Positions 56,154 through 64,000 of a DNA stretch of 64,000 nucleotides are shown here, piece after piece (within the stretch, counting starts at the first letter, position 1; every line of letters starts with the position of its first letter). The stretch is from VRUE01 sp963796705 (lineage in GTDB: Bacteria > Actinomycetota > Thermoleophilia > Solirubrobacterales > 70-9): positions 496,001-560,000 of the forward strand of contig CAWCMK010000001.1 of the NCBI GenBank assembly GCA_963796705.1, given 5' to 3'. A program made the translations under genes and the position numbers. The notes beneath the pieces were generated by a model that was not told the DNA's origin, searched no databases, and saw only the letters and a program-made list of their open reading frames with translations.

Positions 56154-56764
56154 CGCCCTCCGTAGGGCAGCGCGGGAACACCCTGCACTCTGCTCGCCGC
56201 AGGGACGTCGCGGATCGCGACGGCGCCGGCGGCGACCGTGGCCCCCTCGCCGACCACGAGCGCGTTCAGCACGACGCTGCCCATCCCCAGGAAGGCGCCG
56301 GCCCCGACCTCCGAGTTGCCGCCAACGTTGACGCCGGGATTGAGGGTGGCGAAGGCGCCGATTCGGGTGTGGTGGCCGACCAGTGCCCCGCGCGAGAGCA
56401 CGGCCTGCGCACCCACCTCCGCGTGGGCGCCGACGACCGCCAGCGGGCCGACCGTCGCATCGGCTGCGATATGCGCCGCCGCGGAGATCTGCGCCGCCGG
56501 GTGCAGGAGACCCGCGGAGCGCCAACCCGCGGCCGCGAGACACCGCCAGCTTGCCAGCCGATCGCCGCCGAGTCCGAGGATCGCGGTGCCATCCTCCGGT
56601 GGCTCCTCGACCGCGACCACCGGCAGCCCATGAATCATCGACCCCGCCTCATCGGGGCGCTGAATTGCGATCAGGCCCTTCACATCCAGCGCCGCGGCGT
56701 CAGCCCAGTCCGCGATCTCGGCCGCGAAGGAACCGGTGCCGGCGATGTAGAGGCGCTGCGCCAC
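56150..56764 (-). CDS. NeuD-like sugar O-acetyltransferase (hexapeptide repeat)
   Basis: A 204-residue protein. An N-terminal Rossmann-like PglD/NeuD domain (LYIAGTGSFAAEIADWA) is followed from about residue 85 by a left-handed beta-helix with hexapeptide repeats (ISAAAHIAADATVGPLAVVG, then AHAEVGAQAVLSRGALVG). The catalytic His is likely in LVGHHTRIG. It acetylates a sugar or nucleotide sugar. It pairs with the GT2 gene. Confidence 0.88.
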   Translation of the reverse strand: MAQRLYIAGTGSFAAEIADWADAAALDVKGLIAIQRPDEAGSMIHGLPVVAVEEPPEDGTAILGLGGDRLASWRCLAAAGWRSAGLLHPAAQISAAAHIAADATVGPLAVVGAHAEVGAQAVLSRGALVGHHTRIGAFATLNPGVNVGGNSEVGAGAFLGMGSVVLNALVVGEGATVAAGAVAIRDVPAASRVQGVPALPYGGR

Positions 56765-56953
56765 CGGTCGAACAGATTAGTTTCACTTGGGCAACTGGGA
56801 GCCGTATGGCGCCGAGGTGGCAATGGTTCGAGCCACCACCACCGCTCGTGGGTCAGAAATCCGCTGAGGCCGCTGAAGCTGAATCGGTCGAATCCCGGAT
56901 CGCCCTGTTGGGATCCGCCCAGGCCCTTGCCACCCTGGCCTACAATCCCAGGC

Positions 56954-58540
56954 GTGGCGAAGGTACCAAGGGGAGCGCTGCCTGTCCCGCGAGCTCTGGC
57001 GGCGATTCTGGCTCTTGCCGCCTCGCTAGGTGCGGGAGCCTGCCCCCTCGCCTCAGCCCGTGACGTCTACGTAGCCAACGCAAAATCAACCAGCGTTTCG
57101 GTCATCGACTCCGAGACCAACCAGGTTGTGGGCGCGCAGATCGGGGTCCCGGGCGAACCTGAGGGGATCGCAATCACCCCCGACGGCAAGCGCGTCTACG
57201 TGGCCAACTTCGATCAGGAAAGCGTCTCGGTGATCGACACCCAGACCAACCAGGTGGTGGGCCCGCCGATCGGGGTCGGCAAACTCCCCTCCGGGATCGC
57301 CATCACCCCCGATGGCCGCTATGCCTACGTCACCAACCAGGATTCGGAAAGCGTCTCGGTGATCGACACCCAGACCAACCAGGTGGTGGGCCCGCCGATC
57401 CCAGTTGCCGGGCACATCTACGGGATCGCGATCAGTCCCGACGGCAAGCGCGCTTATGTCGCTGACTACGGATCGGATGCCCTGTGGGTGATCGACACCC
57501 AGACCAAACAGGTGGTGGGCTCGCCGATCGTAGTCGGAGGAGCATTCCCGATTGAAGTGGCGACCACCCCCGACGGGCGCTATGCCTATGTCGCTGAGAA
57601 CTTCTCAAACTCAGTCTCGGTGATCGACACCCAGACCAACCAGGTGGTGGGCTCGCCGATCACGGTCGGCAACGAACCGGTCGGTGTTTCGATCACGCCC
57701 GATGGCCGCTACGCCTACGTCGTCGACTACGGCTCCAAAGACATTCGGGTGATCGACACCCAGACCAAACAGGTGGTGGGCTCGCCGATCACATTGGCAG
57801 GTGCGCCCGGCTCGATTGCGTTCACCCCCGACGGCCGCCACGCCTATTTCGCGAACGTGAAATCGGAAAGCATCTCGGTGCTCGACCCCCAGACCGACCA
57901 GCTGGTCGGATCGCCCATCGAGGTGGGCTCCGAACCGTTCACGATCGCCATCACCCCCGACCAGCCTCCCGTTGCCTCCTTCACCTATCCCCGGGCCCGC
58001 CCGGGCGTTCCCGTCGCCTTCAACGCCTCGGCCTCCAACGACCCGGACGGCCAGATCGCTCGCTATGACTGGTCCTTCGGCGATAACCAGAGCGCCCCGA
58101 ACGGCGGCCCGGCCCCCTCCCACACCTACAAGCGACCCGGCACCTACGCGGCGACACTGACGTTGACCGACAACGAAGGCTGCTCGACCACGTTCCTGTT
58201 CACCGGACAGACCGCCTACTGCAACGGGCAACCCTCCGCCAGCCAGACCCAGACGATCAAGGTGGCCTATCCCGGGGTGCGGATCAAGTGCCCGAAGAAC
58301 GCTGGGCCGAATGGCTGCAAATTCAAGCTGCAGGCGGTGAGCAGGAAGCGCAAGGGCAAGGTCGAGAGCGCCCTCGCCAAGGCCAAGGCAAAGGCGCGCG
58401 GGACCGTCGTCGTCTCGCTGAAGCCGAAGCACAAGTTCGCCTCCAAGCTGGCCGCGGCCGAGAAGATCCTGGTCCGCGAGACGATCACCCTCAACGGCTC
58501 CCGGCGGGTCAGCTACCGCAAGCTGCAGGTGGTTCAGTAG
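56954..58540 (+). CDS. Secreted YVTN beta-propeller protein with PKD domain
   Basis: A 528-residue exported protein from GTG 56954. Signal peptide to about residue 36 (ALAAILALAASLGAGACPLASA). Seven YVTN-type repeats of about 43 residues follow, each with ITPDGRYAYV and VSVIDTQTNQVVGxPI, forming one propeller. A PKD domain (PPVASFTYPRARPGVPVAF, then YDWSFGDNQ) covers about 340-435 with a disulfide-type insertion. A C-terminal Lys-rich segment follows. Probably a surface-binding scaffold. DNA repeats about 126-129 bp long match the protein repeats. Confidence 0.85.
   Translation: MAKVPRGALPVPRALAAILALAASLGAGACPLASARDVYVANAKSTSVSVIDSETNQVVGAQIGVPGEPEGIAITPDGKRVYVANFDQESVSVIDTQTNQVVGPPIGVGKLPSGIAITPDGRYAYVTNQDSESVSVIDTQTNQVVGPPIPVAGHIYGIAISPDGKRAYVADYGSDALWVIDTQTKQVVGSPIVVGGAFPIEVATTPDGRYAYVAENFSNSVSVIDTQTNQVVGSPITVGNEPVGVSITPDGRYAYVVDYGSKDIRVIDTQTKQVVGSPITLAGAPGSIAFTPDGRHAYFANVKSESISVLDPQTDQLVGSPIEVGSEPFTIAITPDQPPVASFTYPRARPGVPVAFNASASNDPDGQIARYDWSFGDNQSAPNGGPAPSHTYKRPGTYAATLTLTDNEGCSTTFLFTGQTAYCNGQPSASQTQTIKVAYPGVRIKCPKNAGPNGCKFKLQAVSRKRKGKVESALAKAKAKARGTVVVSLKPKHKFASKLAAAEKILVRETITLNGSRRVSYRKLQVVQ
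57085..57960 (+). repeat. Tandem ~126-129-bp coding repeats
   Basis: Seven units within the YVTN propeller gene; the block GTGATCGACACCCAGACCAA is near-identical in several copies. It is a coding repeat, not a CRISPR array: units are in frame and contiguous with no spacers. Confidence 0.8.
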
Positions 58541-58825
58541 TCGCGCAGAGCCGCACCGCATCAAGTCACTCAGACAGTCGCGCCCAAAGCGCTCAGATGG
58601 CGACCACAGACCGTTGCAAAGGCGCCGCCACCCGCCGCCGCCGTGGCTTTCGCGCTCCCCGCCTGCGATCAGGGGGAGGTCGGTAACCAGCCCCGCGGTC
58701 TGCTGGTAAACCCTTCTGCGTGCCTTCCTGAGACCTCCTCACCAGGAGGTGGCCCCCGATTCTCCCCGCTTTGGATTTCGCCGGCGCAAGAGCGGCAGAT
58801 CAGCCCGTCGGGCGCGGTGTCGCAG

Positions 58826-59743
58826 CTAGGTCCCAGCGGACCCGGCTCGGAAGCGGCCGCGCCACTCCTCAGAGTCAAATATGGAAGGCGCGGTCTCGGC
58901 CAGGAAACGATCCAGCGTTGCGATGAACCGCCCCGGCGCCTCGAGCTGGGGCAAGTGACCGACGCCCTCGAAGACAACGAGGCGGCTTCCCCTAATCGCC
59001 TCATGGGCATGGCGGCCGTGGCCGACCGGGATGATCGGATCGCGCTCCCCCCAGATGATCAGCACCGGCAGGGACTCGGCAAGGTAGAGACGGTCCTCGG
59101 CGTCAACGCGCTGGCCGCGAGTGCCGACCACCGAGCGCAGCGTCGCGAGGAAGGCCCCGCGCCGCTCGGGGTCAGATAGCGAGGCATATCCACGCGCGAC
59201 CTCCGCGAGGTCGGCGTTGGGGCTCAGGCCAACCGCCCCCAGGCCGCGCCTGAGAATCGAGCCAACCCGACCGCCGGCTCCGGCGGTGGCGGAGATGAAC
59301 AGGTCGGCCCCTGGGAGCGCCGCCGCACGCAGGACGAGGCTGACCTCGGGCCCCAGTCCACCGCTGGAGACCAGCACCAGGCGCTCGACGATCTCGGGGA
59401 ACTGATGGGCGAACTGCATCGCGATGCCGCCGCCGAGAGAGTGGCCGACCAGCGTGGCCCGGTCGTGGCCGAGCGCCAAAAGCAGGTCTCGAAGGGCGGT
59501 GGCCAGCGCTCCGAGAGAGTAGTCGCCGCCCCCAGGAGCCGAACGGCCGTGGCCGGGAAGATCAGGGGCGATCACCGTGTGGTCGCGGGCCAGCGGCTCG
59601 ATCACAGCCTCCCAGTTCTCGAAGGTCCCGCCCATCCCGTGGATCAGCAGAAGGACAGGCCCGCTACCGGCCTCGGCGTAGGTCAGCGAGTGCCCGTGCA
59701 GGGTCGCCGTCCTGACCTCGAACGGCGCCGATTGCTCAACCAT
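58826..59743 (-). CDS. Alpha/beta-fold hydrolase
   Basis: A 305-residue hydrolase. Oxyanion LLLIHGMGGTFENW (about 28), nucleophile GHSLGGGIAM with Ser about 100, acidic WGERDPIIPVGH (about 240) and His in GVGHLPQLEAP (about 270). It resembles the esterase/epoxide-hydrolase-like group used in lipid and aromatic degradation. ATG 59743. The 285-base gap to its left holds no gene I can support. Confidence 0.88.
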   Translation of the reverse strand: MVEQSAPFEVRTATLHGHSLTYAEAGSGPVLLLIHGMGGTFENWEAVIEPLARDHTVIAPDLPGHGRSAPGGGDYSLGALATALRDLLLALGHDRATLVGHSLGGGIAMQFAHQFPEIVERLVLVSSGGLGPEVSLVLRAAALPGADLFISATAGAGGRVGSILRRGLGAVGLSPNADLAEVARGYASLSDPERRGAFLATLRSVVGTRGQRVDAEDRLYLAESLPVLIIWGERDPIIPVGHGRHAHEAIRGSRLVVFEGVGHLPQLEAPGRFIATLDRFLAETAPSIFDSEEWRGRFRAGSAGT

Positions 59744-59819
59744 GGCGGAGCCGCGCATTCAAGTCGCGCTCCCTGTGACGGGGGTGGCTGTGGACCTCAA
59801 CTCGCATGAAGCCGCAATG

Positions 59820-60617
59820 TTAGGCAAGTAAACGTCCACCGTCGACGACGATCTGAGCGCCGGTCATGTAGCTCGAGAGCTCGGAGGCGAGGAACAGCGC
59901 CGCGCGTCCGATGTCGTCGGGGTCGCCCATCCTCCCCATCGGGATCATCGCCTCGAAGGCGGCCATCGTCGCCCTGTCCATCTCGCCGACCCCCGGTGTC
60001 GCGATCCCGCCCGGGGCGATCGCATTGACCCAGATGCCATGCGGCGCCAACTCCAAGGCAACGTTTTTGGTGAAACCCCAGGCGCCGTGCTTGGAGGCGT
60101 CGTAGTGGGCCAGACCGACCATCGATGGATGCAGCGCGTCGATCGAAGTGATGTTGATGATCCGACCTCCTCTGCCCGCGGCGATCATCTGCTGCGAGAC
60201 GGCCTTCGTGCAGAGGAACAGGCCGGTCAGGTTGATGTCGATGACGCGCTTGAAGGTCTCGACGTCCAGTTCGCTCAACGGCAGCATTGGGAAGATCCCC
60301 GCGTTATTGACGAGGATGTCGACGGCGCCGAAGGTCTCGACCGCACTCTGCACCGTTCTCTGGACGCTCTCAGGATCGCTGACATCGCAGCTCACCGCGA
60401 CAGCGCCGTCCGTCCGCCCACTCTGAAGAGTCTCAGCCGCTTCCTCTCCGGCGGCGGCGTCAAGGTCTGCGATCACGACACTCGCGCCCGCCTCGTGCAG
60501 GCGGCGGGCGATCCCGAGCCCGATCCCCATCGCCGCACCGGTGACGATTGCGGTGCGGCCGCTGAGGTCGATCAGCTCTTTCAGCGGCGCGATCTTCGGG
60601 GCATCCTGTGGATCCAT
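59820..60617 (-). CDS. Short-chain dehydrogenase/reductase
   Basis: A 265-residue SDR. NAD(P)-binding TGAAMGIGLGIA (about residues 23-34), Asp at the end of strand 2 (VVIADLD) favouring NAD(H), NNAG motif (VNNAGIF, about 100), catalytic Ser in ITSIDALH, YDASKHG with Tyr and Lys (about 168-172). The C-terminus has GGRLLA. ATG 60617; the frame is open to 60653 but the shorter start fits the family. Substrate unknown. Confidence 0.9.
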   Translation of the reverse strand: MDPQDAPKIAPLKELIDLSGRTAIVTGAAMGIGLGIARRLHEAGASVVIADLDAAAGEEAAETLQSGRTDGAVAVSCDVSDPESVQRTVQSAVETFGAVDILVNNAGIFPMLPLSELDVETFKRVIDINLTGLFLCTKAVSQQMIAAGRGGRIINITSIDALHPSMVGLAHYDASKHGAWGFTKNVALELAPHGIWVNAIAPGGIATPGVGEMDRATMAAFEAMIPMGRMGDPDDIGRAALFLASELSSYMTGAQIVVDGGRLLA

Positions 60618-60876
60618 GCCTGTGAAATTGGCATGCGCGCCGGGAGCGAACATCCGTGCTCGGCCGATGGCCCCGGAGCGGATGACTACTGATAGGGAAG
60701 CCTGCGGGTACTGACGCTGGCCGGGACCCGACCGCCCGCCACGGCTCTGCCCGGCCGCACTCGAGAATCAGCCTCGCGGTCGCCGAGAGCCATCCCACGC
60801 CCTTCGCCCGTAGTTACACAGGCGCGGGATGCTTCCAGCGTTTGGGCGGAAGCGATCCCGTGGCGCCTGCCGACGC

Positions 60877-61143
60877 TCAGTCGTCGATGGTTGTACGCGC
60901 CCCGCTGCCGCTTGAGCGCGTCACGATCGGCGGAGAGGTTCTCTTTCCGGCTGCAACCGTGCTCGGCTGCATCGCGGGAGCGGAGACCGCGCCGCTCGCG
61001 CTGGTGACGATCGGGGCGCTACCCGAGGCGAGCTGCCTGGTGGCCGCGGGAACGCCATGGTTGGTCTCTAGCGCGACCCCGCCCAACGCTCCGAGAGCCG
61101 CGATGGTCGCGACCGCTGCGTACTTTGCCCGTCGATTGCTCAT
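60877..61143 (-). CDS. Small exported protein, 88 aa
   Basis: ATG 61143 with a GAAGGA site eight bases upstream. A hydrophobic N-terminal helix (YAAVATIAALGALGGVAL) acts as signal or anchor, followed by a Ser/Thr/Pro-rich extracellular tail with two APIVTSASG/PPIVTRSSG-like repeats. No cysteines. Unknown function. Confidence 0.55.
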   Translation of the reverse strand: MSNRRAKYAAVATIAALGALGGVALETNHGVPAATRQLASGSAPIVTSASGAVSAPAMQPSTVAAGKRTSPPIVTRSSGSGARTTIDD

Positions 61144-61461
61144 TCTCGGTCCTTCGAATAGGGGGACAGCCGTTCAGTCTGCGCCTCGGCGGGTAATCAA
61201 TCGGCCAGGTTTCGGTCAAGACTTGGTGAAGCCCGAAGCGCCGGCCCGGTGCGGTGCGCCGAGGAACGTGGCGCTCAGGGCAGCTGACCCACCCCCGGAT
61301 TCCAAAGGGTTCTCGGCTCGCGGGGCGCCGTAATCGAGTCACGTTCTGCGTTTGGCCAGAGAGCTCGCCCGATCCGGCAGACGCCGATGGCCAACCGACC
61401 TGGTCGGGCCGGATCCTCGCACCGTCTTCCGGCCGCGCGGCCGGTGCGTTAAAACCCTGCG
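61144..61461. other. Intergenic region with one palindrome
   Basis: About 318 bases with no gene on either strand. Just before the lipoprotein start is a perfect 16-bp palindrome, CCGGCCGCGCGGCCGG (61429-61444). It could be an operator or simply GC-rich self-complementarity. Confidence 0.4.
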
Positions 61462-62958
61462 ATGCACATCCGGGCGCTGGGGATCTTCCTTTTCATTGCC
61501 ACGCTGCTGGTCAGCGCCTGCGGCTCGGGCTCGGCCGAGACCGGCTCCGGTGCCGAGGCGACCGGCTCCGCGCCCGCGGCGCCCACCAGCGGCCCAACCT
61601 TGACCGAATGGCCGGAGTTCGGGCTCGACCCCCAACGCGCCGACGCGACCAACCGGCCGACCGGTGTCAGCGCCGCCAACGTCGGCCGGCTCCGCTCGAA
61701 ACAAATCTCGCTGCCCGGTACGGTCGACTCCTCGCCGATCTACCTGCACGGGGTCGAGGTCGGCGGCCGCAGCCGCGACGTGATCGTCGTGACCACGACC
61801 TACGGGCGGACGCTCGCGATCGACGCCGCCAACGCCTCGCCGCTGTGGACCTTCACGCCGGCGGCTTACAGCCGCCTGGTTGGCAGCCCTCAGATCACCA
61901 CCGCGAGCCCGGTCGCCGACCCCGAGGGCGGCTTCATCTACGCCGCCTCACCCGACGGCCTGATTCATAAGCTCTCGCTTCGCAACGGCCATGAGGTCGG
62001 CCGGGGGCGGTGGCCGGTGAGGATCACCAAGGACCCGACGCGGGAGAAAATCGCCGCCGCCCTAAACGTCGATGGTCCCGACGTGCTCGCGACGACCGGC
62101 GGCTACATCGGCGACGCCCCGACCTACCAGGGTCACGTGGTCGCGATCTCCCGCGCCTCCGGTCAGATCGACGCGGTCTTCAACGCGCTCTGCGCTCGGC
62201 GCCACTCGATCATCGTCCCCCGCAGCTGTCCCCAGAGTGACTCGGCGATCCTCTCGCGCGGGGGCGCGGTGGTCGAGCCGGGCGGCAGGCGGGTGTTGGT
62301 TTCGACCGGCAACGGGAGCTGGGATGGCCGCCGCTACTTCGGCGACAGCGTCCTCGAGCTTGGCTTCCCGGGGCTGCGGCTGCGCCAGTCCTTCACACCG
62401 CAAGATCAGGCGCAGCTCAACTCCACCGACACCGATCTCGGATCGAGCGCTCCCGCCCCGCTGGGCCACGGCTGGGTGATGATCGCCGGTAAGGACGGCA
62501 TCATCCGCGTGCTTCGCTTGGCGCGTCTTAACGGTCGGCGTCCCGGCTCGACCCGCCGCCTCGGCGGCGAAGTCCAGAGATTGCCGACGCCGGCTGGTGA
62601 TGAGCTCTTCACCGAGCCGGCCGTCTGGCACCAGGGCAAGGCGACCACCGTCTTCATCGCGGACTTCTCCGCCACCGCGGCCTATGCCCTGCGCGACGGT
62701 CGCCTCCACAAACGCTGGGAAAACGACACGCCGGGAACCAGCCCGATCCTCGCCGGTGGTCTGCTCTACGTCTACGAACCAAACGGCGGCGGCATCGAGG
62801 TCTACTCGCCGAGCTCCCCCAGGCCGATCGCCCGCCTGCCGGGGGCTCCGGGCCACTGGAATAGCCCGATCGTCGTCGACGGCCACATCATCGAGCCCGA
62901 GGGGGACGGCAACGACCATAGCGCCAGCGGCAGCCTCGATCTCTTCACCGTACCCTGA
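61462..62958 (+). CDS. PQQ-like beta-propeller lipoprotein
   Basis: A 498-residue lipoprotein: signal peptide with lipobox LLVSAC (Cys about 20), then a Gly/Ser/Ala-rich linker. A propeller with blade motifs resembling PQQ-dependent dehydrogenases follows (RTLAIDAANASPLWTFTPAA, then ISRASGQIDAVF and GGLLYVYEPNGGGIEVYSP). No calcium- or PQQ-ligand set is obvious, so a structural or binding role is more likely than oxidation. Confidence 0.82.
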   Translation: MHIRALGIFLFIATLLVSACGSGSAETGSGAEATGSAPAAPTSGPTLTEWPEFGLDPQRADATNRPTGVSAANVGRLRSKQISLPGTVDSSPIYLHGVEVGGRSRDVIVVTTTYGRTLAIDAANASPLWTFTPAAYSRLVGSPQITTASPVADPEGGFIYAASPDGLIHKLSLRNGHEVGRGRWPVRITKDPTREKIAAALNVDGPDVLATTGGYIGDAPTYQGHVVAISRASGQIDAVFNALCARRHSIIVPRSCPQSDSAILSRGGAVVEPGGRRVLVSTGNGSWDGRRYFGDSVLELGFPGLRLRQSFTPQDQAQLNSTDTDLGSSAPAPLGHGWVMIAGKDGIIRVLRLARLNGRRPGSTRRLGGEVQRLPTPAGDELFTEPAVWHQGKATTVFIADFSATAAYALRDGRLHKRWENDTPGTSPILAGGLLYVYEPNGGGIEVYSPSSPRPIARLPGAPGHWNSPIVVDGHIIEPEGDGNDHSASGSLDLFTVP

Positions 62959-63051
62959 TGAGGGACGCCCGGTCAGCCTCCATCGGTTGAGGAATCCTCA
63001 CTCGCTCTCTCCAGGGCTGCTCACGACAGGCCCTCAAGAGGCGCGGCCGGT

Positions 63052-63918
63052 TCAGCAGAACTGAAATTCGACGGTGCGCTTCAGTGGACCGGCGCCTCCG
63101 CGCCGCGCCTTGATCTGGAGTTTGTGGATGACTCCCAGCCGCCTATCAACAATCCGCGAAGCAGGTACGGTCGCCGATAGCCGCGACCCGCGCGAGGTGC
63201 GGCGCCATTCGTGAACATAGCCTTCCGCGTCGGCGCCGAGTTCGAGAACGGCGGTAACCTTCTTTACGCCCGGAGCCTTGGCGATCACCTTGAGCGGGAA
63301 ATCGCCGTTGACACAGCTTTGGGGGAGGACGGGAAGCCTGACCCGGGAAGACCCGGTCACCACGGGCGGCACGTCCAGGGTGATCCTGTCGGTTGCCTGG
63401 TTGTTAGTGTTATCGGCATCCTGGTAGCCGCCTTCATGGATGTTCGGTAGCAGCGTGGCGTTGTGATTCATCGTCTGGTTGACCTGAACCATCGCGCGCA
63501 CGTGGGCGCTGGCTCCGGCCTCCAACCGTCCCAATTGGCAGATCACACCCTGGTAGGGATCTATCGCCTCCTTAAAGCAGCTGCCCTGGGAGCTGGAGAA
63601 GGACTGGTAGGGGTCGTTCGCCGGCTCGCCAAAGCCGCCGAGTGATCCGAGTTCAATGATCGCTTCGCCAAATTCAGAGGTCGCTTCGGTTCCCCGATTT
63701 TCCACCGTAGCTTCGATGGTGACCGTTTGTCCGGGCTTGACCACATGCGCAGAGACCGACTGACTGACCCCGAGGTCAAACGAGGCCTGGGCGGTCTGCG
63801 GTCCGGCCGCCAGCCAGGCCGCAAGGGCGGCGAGAATGACGAGTGTCGAGCGGCCCATCGGCTTCCGCGGCGCCGCGAGAGGGCGGCGCATCACCCCAGG
63901 CAACAACCGATGGTTCAT
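63052..63918 (-). CDS. Secreted DUF11/CARDB-like protein
   Basis: About 288 residues from ATG 63918 with an AAAGG site (ATG 63930 also possible). Signal helix STLVILAALAAWLAAG. The first Ig-like domain has VVKPGQTVTIEATVENRGTE, the typical opening of DUF11/CARDB domains, and two Cys pairs. A second region ends with a basic strand (KARRGGAGPLKRTVEF) and a C-terminal Cys. Glu is GAA throughout the first domain. Probably a surface protein. Confidence 0.75.
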   Translation of the reverse strand: MNHRLLPGVMRRPLAAPRKPMGRSTLVILAALAAWLAAGPQTAQASFDLGVSQSVSAHVVKPGQTVTIEATVENRGTEATSEFGEAIIELGSLGGFGEPANDPYQSFSSSQGSCFKEAIDPYQGVICQLGRLEAGASAHVRAMVQVNQTMNHNATLLPNIHEGGYQDADNTNNQATDRITLDVPPVVTGSSRVRLPVLPQSCVNGDFPLKVIAKAPGVKKVTAVLELGADAEGYVHEWRRTSRGSRLSATVPASRIVDRRLGVIHKLQIKARRGGAGPLKRTVEFQFC

Positions 63919-64000
63919 AGGGCCTTTCATGGGACGCGGGCTGACGCAGCGATTGCATCGCGCAAGACGCGGATGCGGGCGTTGTCAGAGTTCTGACGAT

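Noticed and set aside
57085..57960. Evenly spaced repeats suggesting a CRISPR array
   Set aside because: The repeats are contiguous, 126-129 bp, in frame and encode propeller blades; there are no unique spacers.
61429..61444. 16-bp palindrome as a transcription terminator
   Set aside because: It has no loop and no T run and sits 18 bases before a start codon, so an operator or chance is more likely.

Overview
The window is high-GC DNA with frequent GTG and TTG starts, one tRNA and no rRNA. The family content (secreted VSC-repeat and PKD proteins with basic Cys-containing tails, MurT, the sigma-factor type, tyrosine-integrase islands) suggests an actinobacterium of the class Thermoleophilia, most likely a Solirubrobacterales soil lineage. 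This placement is inference from protein families, not from a marker gene.

Layout. 1-9.5 kb: amino-acid and peptide metabolism. It holds a partial FAD amine oxidase, a PLP Orn/Lys/Arg-type decarboxylase, an enolase-superfamily enzyme, ferritin, two tandem S51 peptidases, glutamate decarboxylase, a 79-residue small protein and a secreted repeat protein. A dead copy of that protein's C-terminal domain lies beside it. 9.6-17.3 kb: a secreted PKD protein, then a stretch opened by a 43-nt tRNA-Asp 3' fragment and two decayed genes. It continues with two DMT-type transporters, a CxxC protein translationally coupled to a DEAD-box helicase, and an acyl-CoA desaturase with two compensating frameshifts.

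17.5-42.1 kb looks like an integrative element inserted in tRNA-Asp(GTC). A displaced 43-nt 3' copy of the tRNA (17528-17570) lies next to a tyrosine recombinase, and the intact tRNA is at the far end (42015-42088). Paired GGTACCCA repeats sit just inside both ends. Its cargo is mostly cell-envelope functions: DedA, a polytopic membrane protein, a LolA-like protein with an ABC exporter, a Kelch/NHL propeller protein and a two-component system. These are followed by an overlapping lipoprotein, two-ATPase, FtsX and M14 peptidase operon, a phosphodiester glycosidase, UppP and COG4705/COG4280 membrane proteins. A recurring 17-bp motif (near CTCATCTGCGATTAAGG) sits near several of these genes and may be the operator of the resident response regulator. 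Several genes near the ends of the element are broken.

42-64 kb is ordinary chromosome: a PG-binding secreted protein, a CE4 deacetylase, cyclopropane synthase, hydrolases, a short FtsH, a DUF2236 oxygenase, glycosyltransferases, MurT (no GatD in the window), a MurD-like ligase, an acetyltransferase, a YVTN propeller protein, an SDR, and secreted or lipoprotein genes.

Many genes for exported proteins use mostly GAA for glutamate, while neighbouring cytoplasmic genes use almost only GAG. Lysine stays AAG in both groups.
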